Positions 18,870-27,757 of a DNA stretch of 64,000 nucleotides are shown one piece after another (the stretch's first letter is position 1; every line of letters begins with the position of its first letter). The notes beneath the pieces were generated by a model. It saw only the letters and a program-made list of their open reading frames with translations. It had not been told where the DNA came from and ran no database searches. A program made the translations under genes and the position numbers. Origin of the DNA: Spirosoma oryzicola (GTDB taxonomy: Bacteria; Bacteroidota; Bacteroidia; Cytophagales; Spirosomataceae); NCBI RefSeq assembly GCF_021233055.1, contig NZ_CP089538.1:1779501-1843500 (forward strand), in the 5' to 3' direction.

Positions 18870-19403
18870 ATGAATCAAACAAATACACAGATGGACATGA
18901 TGAAGTTAGGTCGTTTACTTACTTGGGCGTTGGTCGTAGCGATGCCGTTATGGTTTGGAAGTTGTAAGAAAGAAGGGGGCGGTGGTGATCTTGTAACGCC
19001 AAATTCCGTTGAAGGAAGCTGGAAAATTTCGGGTATCAAACTGAAACAGGGTACCCAGACCCAGGACTACCTAGAAGTAATGAAACAATACGTTGGTGAG
19101 GGAGTAATCGATTGTCTAACCGATACGAAGATTACCTTCAATAGTAACAGCAAAATCACGGGTGTCGCATCGCCCAAATGCCAGACGGATAATGCGGACG
19201 ATATAAGTCCGGTAAGTGATACCTCGACCTGGAAAGTAACGGGCAATAAGCTGACGATCACGGATGGCGACGGATCAACATCTACCTACGATCTAACCCT
19301 CAACGGCGGTACCATGACCTGGGGCATTGATGCGCAGGAGGATCTGGATGGAGATGGTAAAGATGATAACTACACCACAATTATTGAATTCAAACGCGCG
19401 TAG
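18870..19403 (+). CDS. Lipocalin-like lipoprotein
   Basis: A 177-aa lipoprotein. The signal is KLGRLLTWALVVAMPLWFG with lipobox Cys in FGSCKKEGGGG. A lipocalin-like barrel domain follows, beginning SVEGSWKISGIKL with strands containing TKITFNSNSKITG and STWKVTGNKLTI, then an Asp-rich loop (DAQEDLDGDGKDDN) that looks able to bind calcium. The family is widespread in Bacteroidota as envelope lipoproteins of unknown ligand. I chose the ATG at 18870 because a promoter element at 18845-18852 lies downstream of the first in-frame ATG at 18816; a third ATG pair lies at about 18891-18900. Monocistronic, with a shared terminator downstream. Confidence 0.85.
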   Translation: MNQTNTQMDMMKLGRLLTWALVVAMPLWFGSCKKEGGGGDLVTPNSVEGSWKISGIKLKQGTQTQDYLEVMKQYVGEGVIDCLTDTKITFNSNSKITGVASPKCQTDNADDISPVSDTSTWKVTGNKLTITDGDGSTSTYDLTLNGGTMTWGIDAQEDLDGDGKDDNYTTIIEFKRA

Positions 19404-19426
19404 GTTACTATTCTCTCTTTGCTAAA

Positions 19427-19456
19427 AAAACAGCCCGTCGCACGACGGGCTGTTTT
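19427..19456. terminator. Bidirectional terminator
   Basis: Perfect 14-bp arms (19427-19440, 19443-19456) with a 2-nt loop, bounded by an A-run and a T-run, between the lipocalin-like gene and the DNA glycosylase gene, which converge. Confidence 0.9.
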
Positions 19457-19464
19457 GGTATAAG

Positions 19465-20145
19465 TCAGTTGGTGGGCAGGCAATCGGCCAGAACGCGGAT
19501 GTATTGATCCAAATAAAGAGCCATATCCCGGCTCTTGTACTGCAAAACATAGCGGGGATGATCAAGCGTGACGATGCGGTCGAATAAGCTCTGCTGGTCG
19601 TTGAGCCGACGTAGGTACGTTTCATTTTTGCGACCCAGGCATACGGCTGCCCGTCTGTCGTAGCCAAAGCCGATCTGGGTCTTTACCGTTTCGGTAATGG
19701 CGGGCCAAAGCGCTTCCGTAGTGGCCCGATCATCGTAGAAATTATAATTCTTACCCGCCTTCGTCAAGGCCAGGGGGAACAACGAGGTCAGGAAGAAACG
19801 ACTATAAAATTCCTTGGCCCCACCGAACGCTTCGATAACTTGGTAAATAAACCGACTCGACAGTTCGGGCGTATCGCGCAGGTCGTTGTCTATACCGCAA
19901 TACCGGCGAAGGTTTTGGGGGGTGGTAAAAGAAATACCCGTCACGCCCGCCCCAAACCGTCCCGGATTGATGCCCAAAACGAAAATGCGCGGTGTTGTGT
20001 CGCTGTAGAATCGGTTATAGAATATACGTATAATTTGCTGAACATCAGTAGACTGGTATGGATTCATGACGCCAATTTCAGGGGGCAGGCTGGTTGGTGC
20101 CGTGAGTGAATTATAGTAGGCAATGGCTTTATCAGAAAATGTCAT
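19465..20145 (-). CDS. SMUG2-type uracil-DNA glycosylase family protein (DUF4918)
   Basis: A 226-aa member of the uracil-DNA glycosylase superfamily, of the SMUG2/DUF4918 branch typical of Bacteroidota. The active-site strand FVLGINPGRFGAGVTG (about residues 45-60 of the trimmed protein) matches the GxNPG motif of SMUG/MUG enzymes. The later LDHPRYVLQYK supplies the His/Pro leucine-loop-like motif. It should remove uracil or oxidised uracils from DNA in base-excision repair. I placed the start at 20145 (MTFSDKAIAYYN); the longer frame to 20178 only adds a Leu/Thr-rich leader. The gene converges on the lipocalin-like gene and is divergent from the SMP-30 gene. Confidence 0.85.
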   Translation of the reverse strand: MTFSDKAIAYYNSLTAPTSLPPEIGVMNPYQSTDVQQIIRIFYNRFYSDTTPRIFVLGINPGRFGAGVTGISFTTPQNLRRYCGIDNDLRDTPELSSRFIYQVIEAFGGAKEFYSRFFLTSLFPLALTKAGKNYNFYDDRATTEALWPAITETVKTQIGFGYDRRAAVCLGRKNETYLRRLNDQQSLFDRIVTLDHPRYVLQYKSRDMALYLDQYIRVLADCLPTN

Positions 20146-20267
20146 AAGAGTAAGCGTTAGCGGGCTTTGTCGAACCATTGAACCGGTTGATTTATAAACA
20201 AGCGGTCGGTGGTGGGGGTTCTTTTTTTAGAGACATGACCGAACACCCCTAATTTCAACAATCAACT

Positions 20268-21143
20268 ATGGCACAATCTGAACAAGAAGTCTTTACCGCT
20301 TTCGACGCGACAAATCTTATTGCTCCTGGCGCTACGCTGACCCGCGTATCCAACCAGTTTAGCTTTACCGAAGGCCCCGCCGTTGATGCCGAAGGTAACG
20401 TATTCTTTACCGACCAGCCGAACGATAAAATTTGGCGGTATGGTATTGATGGTACGCTGTCGGTATTCATGGAAAAGTCAGGCCGCTCGAACGGGATGTA
20501 TTTTGATCCTGCCGGTAATCTGGTAACCTGCGCCGACGAGAAAAATGAAATCTGGTCAATCAGTCCGCAAGGTAAAGTAACGGTGCTGATGACGGATCAC
20601 GAAGGCAGCCGGCTCAATGGTCCCAACGATCTTTGGATTGATCAAAAAGGAAATATTTACTTTACCGATCCGTATTATGAGCGGGACTATTGGGCGCACA
20701 ATGGGCCGCAGGTAACCGGCGAATACCTGTATTTTTTGCCTCATGGTAAACCCCATCCTGAGAAAGTCGATACAGACTATGTAAAACCAAACGGTATCAT
20801 CGGCACCGCTGACGGCAAGCAGCTCTACGTCGCCGACATTGACGACGACAAAACCTATCGCTATACCATAAATTCCGACGCCAGTCTAAAAGACCGTCAA
20901 CTTTTCGTGGAACAGGGTTCAGACGGAATGACGCTCGACGAACAGGGTAATCTTTACCTGACGGGGGGCGACGGCGTAACGGTTTACAGCCCTGCCGGCG
21001 AAAAAATTGCGCAAATACCAATTGATGAAGACTGGACGGGAAACATCTGTTTTGCCGGTACTGACCGCCAGACGCTGTTTATCACGGCATCCGAGTCAAT
21101 TTACACCCTGAAAATGCAAGTGGCAGGGCAAAATAAGGCGTAA
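20268..21143 (+). CDS. SMP-30/gluconolactonase/LRE-family protein, cytoplasmic
   Basis: A 291-aa six-bladed propeller of the SMP-30/gluconolaconase-like family. Visible features: FTEGPAVDAEGNVFFTDQP with the metal-ligand Glu (about 37), RSNGMYFDPAGNLV (about 72-85), LNGPNDLWIDQKGNIYFTDP with Asn/Asp ligands (about 112-131), and KPNGIIG with the later metal Asn. No signal peptide, in contrast to the paralogue-like gene at 44138. It is a lactone hydrolase using one divalent cation; sugar lactones are the usual substrate. It is followed by the FAD/NAD(P) protein and an AEC transporter on the same strand. Confidence 0.9.
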   Translation: MAQSEQEVFTAFDATNLIAPGATLTRVSNQFSFTEGPAVDAEGNVFFTDQPNDKIWRYGIDGTLSVFMEKSGRSNGMYFDPAGNLVTCADEKNEIWSISPQGKVTVLMTDHEGSRLNGPNDLWIDQKGNIYFTDPYYERDYWAHNGPQVTGEYLYFLPHGKPHPEKVDTDYVKPNGIIGTADGKQLYVADIDDDKTYRYTINSDASLKDRQLFVEQGSDGMTLDEQGNLYLTGGDGVTVYSPAGEKIAQIPIDEDWTGNICFAGTDRQTLFITASESIYTLKMQVAGQNKA

Positions 21144-21163
21144 CAATACCATTAAAAAGAGGT

Positions 21164-21217
21164 TAAAGAAGCAGGGGTGTTACCAACCAGATGAACTGAA
21201 TAAGCCCTGCTTCTTTA
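21164..21217 (+). promoter_or_regulatory. Long stem-loop ending 5 nt before the next start codon
   Basis: Perfect 13-bp arms (21164-21176, 21205-21217) close a 28-nt loop. No T-run follows, so a simple terminator is unlikely; in the mRNA it would place the initiation region of the FAD/NAD(P) gene (ATG at 21223) against a stable stem. Confidence 0.55.
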
Positions 21218-21222
21218 CCCAG

Positions 21223-22758
21223 ATGGACCAGCAAAGGATTGCTATTGTAGGAGGAGGTGCCTGTGGAACGGCTACGTTTATTCACCTCGTATTGAAATTG
21301 ATCGTAACGCCCGAATCGGAACCCGTATCATTTGCGCTCATTGAAAAACGAGATGAAATAGGACCGGGGTTAGCCTATGGCACAGGCCAGAAAGGACATT
21401 TGCTCAACACATCAGCGGGATTGATGGGCATCTTCGCCCAGGAGCAGAACCACTTCGTCGAATGGATGGCTAGCCACCGCGAACTGATCGATGCCGAATA
21501 CCCCGACATCGCTACCGACGAGCACAGTTACCCGCCCCGCGAACTTTACGGCATTTATCTTAAAGAAACGTTTGAGGAGTACGTCGAACTGGCCCGGCAG
21601 CATGGTATGACGGTCGATCTGTACCACGAACTGGCCGTCGACGCAGCAATTACTGAAGAGGGTGCTACCGTTACGCTCGAATCAGGACAAATTATTGAGG
21701 CTGATGTATTGGTACTGGCGACAGGAACGCCCAAGTCCAACACCTTTAACGACCTGGAATCGTCGCCAAATTACCTGGATTCGCCCTGGCCCGCCGGTCG
21801 TATTCTGGACACGATTACCGATAAAGACGCGTCGGTTTGCGTACTGGGAGCCAGTCTGACCGCCATTGATGCGATCATAACATTGGTCAACAACGGCCAC
21901 CGGGGACCCATCAAATTATACTCGAAAGACGGATTGATACCCCGCGTACAGTCGCCGGAAGAAAAACCCTTCGATCGAAAGGAGCTGACCATCGGCAACG
22001 TTCGGCGAATCATCCGGGAGCAGAAGCGGGCGCTACGTGCCAGCGATCTGTTTCGCTTGTTTCGGGCTGAGGTTGAGCGAATAAAAGGTCCACTGGACTG
22101 GAAGCAGTTCCGCCGGATCGGGAAATCTCAACTCGACCTGTTGAACGAAGACATTGAACAGGCACTTCAGGGTGACAGTATCTTCCAGAATATTCTGTAT
22201 TCAACTCGCTATAGTTCGTTTGCGATCTGGCAACTGCTGCCGCAGGATGAACGAATTCGCTTCTCCAAGTGGCTTAAGCCTTATTCGGACATCAACCGTC
22301 ACGCTATTCCTCTCCAGAACGCGTACAAACTCCGCGATCTGCTAGCTTCGGGTCAGGTGACAGTTACGGCGTATTCGGACGAAGTGACATGGGACGACAA
22401 AACCCGACGTTTCACGATGACGACGGAAAAAGGATTTACCGATGAGGCCGACTACGTAATCAACGCAACTGGTCCGGCTACAAAAGCAGAAAAAATGCTT
22501 GTTCCGGTTTTGGAACGACTGCTTAAGAAGAACCAGTTGGTTCCTTGCGAAGCGGGTGGCGTACAGGCCGACGTCAATACCATGCAGCTCTACGTGCCAA
22601 ACATGGGCGATGCGCCCGCCTATGGAATCGGCCATCTGCTGGTCGGCGAATTGTTCGATACAAACTCCGTTTGGTTCAATGTGGCCCGCATTGACCCGCT
22701 AACCCAATCGATTATCAAACGAATCCAACATGAACGTACTGAGCGAGTTGCTTACTAG
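21223..22758 (+). CDS. FAD/NAD(P)-binding oxidoreductase-like protein
   Basis: A 511-aa cytoplasmic flavoprotein-like protein (FAD-NAD(P)-binding, NAD_binding_9 type). It has the dinucleotide-binding start IAIVGGGACGTATF (about 6-19), the FAD-region FALIEKRDEIGPGLAYGTG and a second VCVLGASLTAIDAI (about 207-220) for the nicotinamide nucleotide. Near the C-terminus DYVINATGPATKAEKM resembles the terminal FAD loop. Reaction and substrate cannot be told; relatives occur next to diverse metabolic genes. Its 3' end overlaps the AEC transporter gene by 29 nt, so the pair is probably translationally coupled and functionally linked, perhaps as oxidation and transport of an acid. Confidence 0.85.
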   Translation: MDQQRIAIVGGGACGTATFIHLVLKLIVTPESEPVSFALIEKRDEIGPGLAYGTGQKGHLLNTSAGLMGIFAQEQNHFVEWMASHRELIDAEYPDIATDEHSYPPRELYGIYLKETFEEYVELARQHGMTVDLYHELAVDAAITEEGATVTLESGQIIEADVLVLATGTPKSNTFNDLESSPNYLDSPWPAGRILDTITDKDASVCVLGASLTAIDAIITLVNNGHRGPIKLYSKDGLIPRVQSPEEKPFDRKELTIGNVRRIIREQKRALRASDLFRLFRAEVERIKGPLDWKQFRRIGKSQLDLLNEDIEQALQGDSIFQNILYSTRYSSFAIWQLLPQDERIRFSKWLKPYSDINRHAIPLQNAYKLRDLLASGQVTVTAYSDEVTWDDKTRRFTMTTEKGFTDEADYVINATGPATKAEKMLVPVLERLLKKNQLVPCEAGGVQADVNTMQLYVPNMGDAPAYGIGHLLVGELFDTNSVWFNVARIDPLTQSIIKRIQHERTERVAY

Positions 22759-23653
22759 TGTCGTACCCTTGTACGGTTTTATCATACTTGGGTACGTTGC
22801 CAGTCGGTGGCTTGGTCTCAAAAGTAAGCCTATTTCGAGCCTGCTACTTTACGTGCTGATTCCGCTGGTCATTTTTGATAACATCCTGAAAGCCGAACCC
22901 GCCCAGTTGGCAACGGCTATGGGCATTATCTTTCTGTTGGCGGCTCTTATGAACATTCCCGCTCAACTGGCCGGTCGGCGGTTGGGGGGGGATATCAATC
23001 AGGACTTGCTTCGTTGCTCGTTTTCGTACTTCAACATCGGCTGGTTTGGTATTCCGGTTGTGATGGCTTTATTCGGAGAGGAAAAGATGCCACTGATAAT
23101 CAGTGCTTATATGGGTAACGTACTGTACGGTGATACCGTGGGCTATTACCTCATATCCCGTAGTAAAGACATGGGCGTCGGCGATTCAGTCAAAAATGTC
23201 CTGAAGATTCCGGCTATCTACGCGCTGGTGGCAGCTATTATTGCCAATGCGTACGGGTTTACAATGCCCGAATCACTGGAACCGGTAATGAAAGGAGCCA
23301 GTTGGACGCTCTCAGCCCTCGGCATGACCATCATCGGTGTCACACTGACCGCCGTTGATGTGAAAAAGGTTGATTATAGCCTGTTCAGTAAGATCATGGC
23401 TGTACGCTACGTGGCCGCTGCCGTGATCCTGGGAGCACTGGTCTGGCTTGAGTCTATCGTGCTGGGTAAACTGGAAGGTGACGATCAGAAATTGATCCTG
23501 TTAATGGCGTCGTTCCCGATTGCCGCCAATCTCGTCGTGTTTGCCACCTTTATCGATTCCGAAACAGAAAACGCGTCTATTCTGGTGACGTTCTCGTCAA
23601 TTATCTCGTTGTTCCTCGTTCCGGCAACTTGTCTGTTGCTGTTTCAGTCCTGA
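22730..23653 (+). CDS. AEC-family (auxin efflux carrier-like) transporter
   Basis: A 307-aa integral membrane protein with about ten hydrophobic segments over its full length, including a start VVPLYGFIILGYVASRWLG and the conserved central charged/polar helix break after LISRSKDMG. Length and spacing fit the AEC family of secondary carriers, which move mono- or dicarboxylates and similar anions. The N-terminus begins inside the FAD/NAD(P) gene. Together with the SMP-30 lactonase this gives a lactonase, oxidoreductase and carrier on one strand, suggesting import or export of a sugar acid or similar. This linkage is inference. A hairpin separates it from the convergent vWA gene. Confidence 0.9.
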   Translation: MNVLSELLTSVVPLYGFIILGYVASRWLGLKSKPISSLLLYVLIPLVIFDNILKAEPAQLATAMGIIFLLAALMNIPAQLAGRRLGGDINQDLLRCSFSYFNIGWFGIPVVMALFGEEKMPLIISAYMGNVLYGDTVGYYLISRSKDMGVGDSVKNVLKIPAIYALVAAIIANAYGFTMPESLEPVMKGASWTLSALGMTIIGVTLTAVDVKKVDYSLFSKIMAVRYVAAAVILGALVWLESIVLGKLEGDDQKLILLMASFPIAANLVVFATFIDSETENASILVTFSSIISLFLVPATCLLLFQS

Positions 23654-23695
23654 GTAGAGTTAGATTATTTCTTTTCGTAACCTACCTCTCACAAG

Positions 23696-23761
23696 TTGGG
23701 TATAGTTTTTTGTCATGGCTCCGGCCACCCGGCCCGACGCCATGACAAAAACTATACCCAA
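23696..23761. terminator. Long hairpin between convergent genes
   Basis: Arms of 24 and 23 nt (23696-23719, 23739-23761) pair completely apart from one bulged T; the loop is G/C-rich. The stem contains a T-run/A-run pair, so it can terminate in both directions between the AEC and vWA genes. Confidence 0.85.
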
Positions 23762-23769
23762 TACCTCTG

Positions 23770-24876
23770 CTAACCTTTAATGTTCTTCCGGCGGTTCCGC
23801 TGGAAATCCTCGAACATCATATTGCCTAATCCCTGCAAGCCACTGTAGTAAGCGCGCCCGTTATTCACCTTCGTAAACTCCTGCACGAATTGTTTCAGAT
23901 ACGGGTCCGAAGCAATCATGAACGTGGTAATGGGAATCTCTAATCGACGGCATTGAGCGGCTAACGTCAATGTTTTGCTCACTACCTTGCGATCAAGCCC
24001 GAACGAGTTTTTGTAATACTTAATCCCTTCTTTCAGACAGGTCGGTTTTCCGTCGGTGATCATAAAGATCTGCTTGTTCTTGTTTTTGCGTCGACGCAGC
24101 AAGTCCATTGCCAGTTCAAGCCCGGCCACGGTGTTGGTGTGGTAAGGACCAACTTCTAGATACGGTAATTCCTTCGCCTGAATCTGCCATGCATCGTTCC
24201 CAAACACCACAATGTCGAGCGTGTCTTTCGGGTATTTCTGTTTGATCAGCTCGACCAGTGCCAGGGCTACTTTCTTGGCGGGCGTGATGCGATCCTCGCC
24301 GTACAGAATCATCGAGTGGCTAATGTCGATCATCAGTACCGTTGACGTCTGCGTTTTCTGCTCTTTCTCCGTCACCTCCAGGTCACGCTCCATCAGCCGA
24401 AAATCATCGACACCGCTGTTGATCTGCGCGTTTTTGATGGATTCGGTCATCGAGATCTGTTCCAACGTATCGCCAAACTGGTAGGTCCGTAGATCACTGC
24501 TCAATTCATCACCCGAGCCCGAGTAAGGCGTATTGTGGTTCCCTCCTGACTTCGACCGCTTGAGTTTACCGAAAATCTCATCGAGTGCCGACCGGCGGAT
24601 CGTTTGTTCGCTTTTAGGCGTCATCACGATTTTGCCTTCCTCGTTGTCTTCGGTCAGATAGCCTTTTTCTTTCAGATCGTCGAAAAAATTGCCGATGCCG
24701 TATTTGTCGTCGGTCAGGCCGTACTGCCGATCAAGCTGGCTCATCCAGGACATCGCCTGCTCTACGTCGCCGGAGGTCAGCAGGAGCAGTTGCTGGAAGA
24801 TGTTAAGGAGCTGATCGAACTTATTGCCGTCCTTTTGTTCGGGGGGGACGTAGTCAGAAAATTGAAAGCCTTTCAT
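23770..24876 (-). CDS. vWA-domain protein
   Basis: A 368-aa cytoplasmic protein with a C-terminal von Willebrand A domain (about residues 175-365). The metal-site motif is DISHSM (DxSxS, about 184-189), and the later Thr/Asp positions are likely in HTNTVAGLELAMDLL and MITDGKPT. The N-terminal about 170 residues are charged and helical. Proteins of this build usually partner with a MoxR-type AAA ATPase or chelatase as a metal-binding chaperone, but no such ATPase is next to it. It is monocistronic and converges on the AEC gene. Confidence 0.88.
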   Translation of the reverse strand: MKGFQFSDYVPPEQKDGNKFDQLLNIFQQLLLLTSGDVEQAMSWMSQLDRQYGLTDDKYGIGNFFDDLKEKGYLTEDNEEGKIVMTPKSEQTIRRSALDEIFGKLKRSKSGGNHNTPYSGSGDELSSDLRTYQFGDTLEQISMTESIKNAQINSGVDDFRLMERDLEVTEKEQKTQTSTVLMIDISHSMILYGEDRITPAKKVALALVELIKQKYPKDTLDIVVFGNDAWQIQAKELPYLEVGPYHTNTVAGLELAMDLLRRRKNKNKQIFMITDGKPTCLKEGIKYYKNSFGLDRKVVSKTLTLAAQCRRLEIPITTFMIASDPYLKQFVQEFTKVNNGRAYYSGLQGLGNMMFEDFQRNRRKNIKG

Positions 24877-25036
24877 ATAGCCAATGAGTGATTGAGCGAA
24901 CTGTAAATGCGTGAGGTGCTAGTTACGTAAAATCTTTCTTTGAGAACAGTATGGGTAACGGATTTGTTCGGCTGGCTAAAATGAGTCAGCGTATGGGCAA
25001 AATAGGCGTGTCGTTAATGGATAGCTGGCATGCAAA

Positions 25037-25083
25037 AATCCCCGCCATCGACCAATGCTAACGATCAGTCAATGGCGGGGATT
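25037..25083 (-). terminator. Terminator after the siderophore-type receptor gene
   Basis: Perfect 12-bp arms (25037-25048, 25072-25083) followed on the minus strand by a T-run (ATTTTTG), 24 nt past the stop. Confidence 0.85.
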
Positions 25084-25106
25084 GTCCGCTAACGAATTAA
25101 AATGGT

Positions 25107-27461
25107 TTAGAACCGGTAGCTGATGCCAACGCGTGAGTTACGACCTGGCTCAGCCTGATAGTAGTAGAAGGTCAGGTAGGGCGAACCGGAATACAGATAA
25201 GCGTCGGTCAGGTTGAAGACGTTAGCCGTGACCCGGAACCGATCCTGTTCCCAGAACAACCCACCGTCGAGTTTGAAGTAATCGGGTAGTGCCAGCTGTC
25301 CCGTTGCCCCAGTCCAGGCCCAGGTTGTGCGCTCACCCTGGTAGTTGAAACCCAGAGAAGCTCCAACCCCTTTCAGTATACCCTGCTGAACCCGGTAGCT
25401 CAACCAGGCATTGGCGTTGTGCTTCGCGTAGCCCGGCACTTTGTTGCCGACCAGAGACTCGGTAGCCGAACGTGAAATCTTTGAATCCGTCAAGGCGTAG
25501 TTGGCAACCAGGTTCAGACCGCTTACAATTTCGCCCCGCAAATCGAATTCAATACCCTGCGTTTTGGTTTGGCCGAACTGGATAACAAACTGCTCGCTAG
25601 CCGTATTGCTGGGATCAGCCGAGTTCTGGTTGTTTTGCAGGATGCTGTACAACGCCAATGTCGTATTCCAGCGACCGCCAAACCAATCGCGTTTTAGGCC
25701 GATCTCCTGGTTGTTGCCGGTAACGGGTTTCACCTCGCCACCGTCGCGCCGGATACCGGTCTGCGGGACAAAGGACTGATCGTAAAGGGCATAAACCGAT
25801 GTTTGTGGATCAATCGAAACACTCAGGCCCACCCGGGGCGTAAAGCGTTTTCCTTTGGTGATGGTACCGTACGAATTATTCGTTACGTCGGTAAAACGAC
25901 CCGCCAACGTCAGGCGAAGGCGATTATTAAGAAAGCCTAATTCGTCTTGGGCGTAGAAGCCGGTATACGACTGCGTCAGCACACCGCCCGCCCGCTGGGC
26001 TAAGCTCTTGCTCCGGTCAAAGTTGCTAATGGGGAGCACAGGTGCTCCTCGCGTAGCCCGGTAGATGTTGAACGAACCCGCTGTGTCTAGATCAAAGGAC
26101 TGTCCCCAGTCGGCGAGGTACTCTTTGCTGCCTAAATCCAGACCTGTCAGGATGCGATGCTGAATACCGCCCGTCTGCGCCGTTCCGTTCAGGTATAGCT
26201 GACCAAATTTCATAACAGACGACGCGTCCCAGATGCTTACGTTTCGGATGACGTCGCCATTCGCGCTCACCGAGTTTACCCACATCGAACTACCCATCTG
26301 CTGGTAATTGAAGTACGAGCCCTGAGCCGTTATTTTCCAGTTGGGATCGATCTGGTGCTGAAGGTTAATGGTCAGGTTATGATCGTTGATAGTAGTCGGT
26401 TCCAGACCGCGTTCGGCAAGCGTAAAATCGCGGGGGAGCTTCGCATAGCCACGCGTATCGAACGCATAGTAACTACCCACGTTCGACATTTTTGAATACT
26501 GATAAATGTATTCGGTCGTCAGTGTTGTCCGGTCGCTTAGGCGGTAGCTGATAACGGGAGCAACGCTGTAGCGGTTGTTGTATTCGTACGGGCGGAACGA
26601 GTTTTTGGTTTGCCCCATCGCGTTGAAGCGGTACAACAAACGACCATCCGAACTGAGCTTGCCGTCCAGATCAATCGAAGCCCGGTAGAAATCGTAACTG
26701 CCCAGAATAAGGCTGGCTTCACCTTTGGTAACACCCGTTGGCCGTTTGGTCACGACGTTGTAAATACCGGTTGGGTCGCCATTCGACATCATAAAACCGG
26801 CGGGACCTTTCACAAACTCAATGTGATCGACAAAGCTCATGTCTTCCGTTAGCGGACCCCAGGTTGAGGTGATGTTCATGCCGTTCCGAAACGCTGACAA
26901 ACGACCACCCCGCGCGTTTACCCGCGAATACATATCGCCCCAATGTTCGAGCCGTGTCGCTCCGCTAACGTTGCGAATAACGCCATCACTCATGCTGGTT
27001 ACCAGCTGATCCGATAGCACCTTATTGGTGATAACCTGAATATTCTGCGGAATTTCAAGAATGGGAGCCGCCAGCCGTAGCGACGAAGAAACGTTCGGGT
27101 CGGTGTACTTGCCCCGTCCGGCCATCACCATGACTTCCTGCAACTGGTTGGCACTTTCGTTGAGCATAACGGTTGGGACATCGGTAACCTGTCCTGCTTG
27201 TACGCTTACGGCCTGTTCCCGAGTTTCCAGGCCAATCAGTGAAATTTGAAGCGTATAGTCGCCCGCTTTAATGTTTTTTAGCTCATAGGTACCCTCCGCC
27301 GTAGACATGGCACCGTAACGAGTTCCTTTCAACTGTACGGTAACCGATTCGACTGGATTGCCTTCGGAAGAAGTAATCTTACCGCGAAGGCCACCCGTTT
27401 GCGCAAAGGCAACACTACTACTAAGACACAGTAGTAGAACGTACATATATAATTTGCTCAT
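25107..27461 (-). CDS. TonB-dependent siderophore-type receptor
   Basis: A 784-aa outer-membrane receptor with a signal peptide (cut near SVAFAQ), a carboxypeptidase-regulatory-like domain (residues about 22-105, GLRGKITSSEGNPVESVTV), a plug (about 125-235: ILEIPQNIQVITNKVLSDQ ... HIEFVKGPAGFMMSNGDPTG, as in FhuA/FecA-type siderophore receptors) and a beta-barrel that ends in a C-terminal Phe (RVGISYRF). It imports an iron chelate using TonB/ExbB/ExbD, which are not in this window. It is monocistronic, with its own promoter element at 27487-27494 and a candidate iron-type operator at 27506-27528. Confidence 0.93.
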   Translation of the reverse strand: MSKLYMYVLLLCLSSSVAFAQTGGLRGKITSSEGNPVESVTVQLKGTRYGAMSTAEGTYELKNIKAGDYTLQISLIGLETREQAVSVQAGQVTDVPTVMLNESANQLQEVMVMAGRGKYTDPNVSSSLRLAAPILEIPQNIQVITNKVLSDQLVTSMSDGVIRNVSGATRLEHWGDMYSRVNARGGRLSAFRNGMNITSTWGPLTEDMSFVDHIEFVKGPAGFMMSNGDPTGIYNVVTKRPTGVTKGEASLILGSYDFYRASIDLDGKLSSDGRLLYRFNAMGQTKNSFRPYEYNNRYSVAPVISYRLSDRTTLTTEYIYQYSKMSNVGSYYAFDTRGYAKLPRDFTLAERGLEPTTINDHNLTINLQHQIDPNWKITAQGSYFNYQQMGSSMWVNSVSANGDVIRNVSIWDASSVMKFGQLYLNGTAQTGGIQHRILTGLDLGSKEYLADWGQSFDLDTAGSFNIYRATRGAPVLPISNFDRSKSLAQRAGGVLTQSYTGFYAQDELGFLNNRLRLTLAGRFTDVTNNSYGTITKGKRFTPRVGLSVSIDPQTSVYALYDQSFVPQTGIRRDGGEVKPVTGNNQEIGLKRDWFGGRWNTTLALYSILQNNQNSADPSNTASEQFVIQFGQTKTQGIEFDLRGEIVSGLNLVANYALTDSKISRSATESLVGNKVPGYAKHNANAWLSYRVQQGILKGVGASLGFNYQGERTTWAWTGATGQLALPDYFKLDGGLFWEQDRFRVTANVFNLTDAYLYSGSPYLTFYYYQAEPGRNSRVGISYRF

Positions 27462-27486
27462 CTTGACTGAATTTGGTTAACGGCTG

Positions 27487-27494
27487 CAAAAGTA
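27487..27494 (-). promoter_or_regulatory. Bacteroidota -7 promoter element of the receptor gene
   Basis: On the minus strand this reads TACTTTTG, a match to TAnnTTTG, 25 nt before the ATG. The palindrome at 27506-27528 would lie over the -33 region. Confidence 0.55.
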
Positions 27495-27505
27495 CATATT
27501 AGTTC

Positions 27506-27528
27506 TTATTTAGACCACGTATAAATAA
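27506..27528 (-). promoter_or_regulatory. Candidate metal-regulator operator
   Basis: An inverted repeat with 10-nt arms (27506-27515, 27519-27528; one mismatch) around CAC, rich in A/T and reading TTATTTAGAC on the left arm. It lies just upstream of the siderophore-type receptor promoter. Size and placement suit a Fur- or DtxR-like repressor site; the regulator is not identified. Confidence 0.45.
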
Positions 27529-27615
27529 AAATAATTGAGTATATTTCTTGTCGGACATTCTTTTATACAACTTGGTCCTACTGAGAAAGCCTCAAAAAAA
27601 CGGCTGAAATGACGA

Positions 27616-27659
27616 CGGGCGGGTTGATTTCGGGTATTTGCCCAAAATCAACCCGCCCG
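27616..27659. repeat. Hairpin with G/C-rich 15-bp arms
   Basis: Arms CGGGCGGGTTGATTT (27616-27630) and its complement (27645-27659) pair perfectly, with a further GGG/CCC pair inside the loop. No T-run follows. Purpose unknown; it lies between pyrB and the receptor gene. Confidence 0.7.
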
Positions 27660-27757
27660 CCAGGTAAGGATTATACTTACTTATCAATTCGTGCTTACGC
27701 CTTTGACTACGTCAAAGTAGATGTCGGATCAGCTACCAAAGCGGACAAAGTTGTGGA

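Noticed and set aside
23696..23761. Third copy of the CATCCCG repeat family
   Set aside because: Only TTTTGTCAT is shared; the TGTCTAA flanks and GAACGAGGGATC arms are absent.
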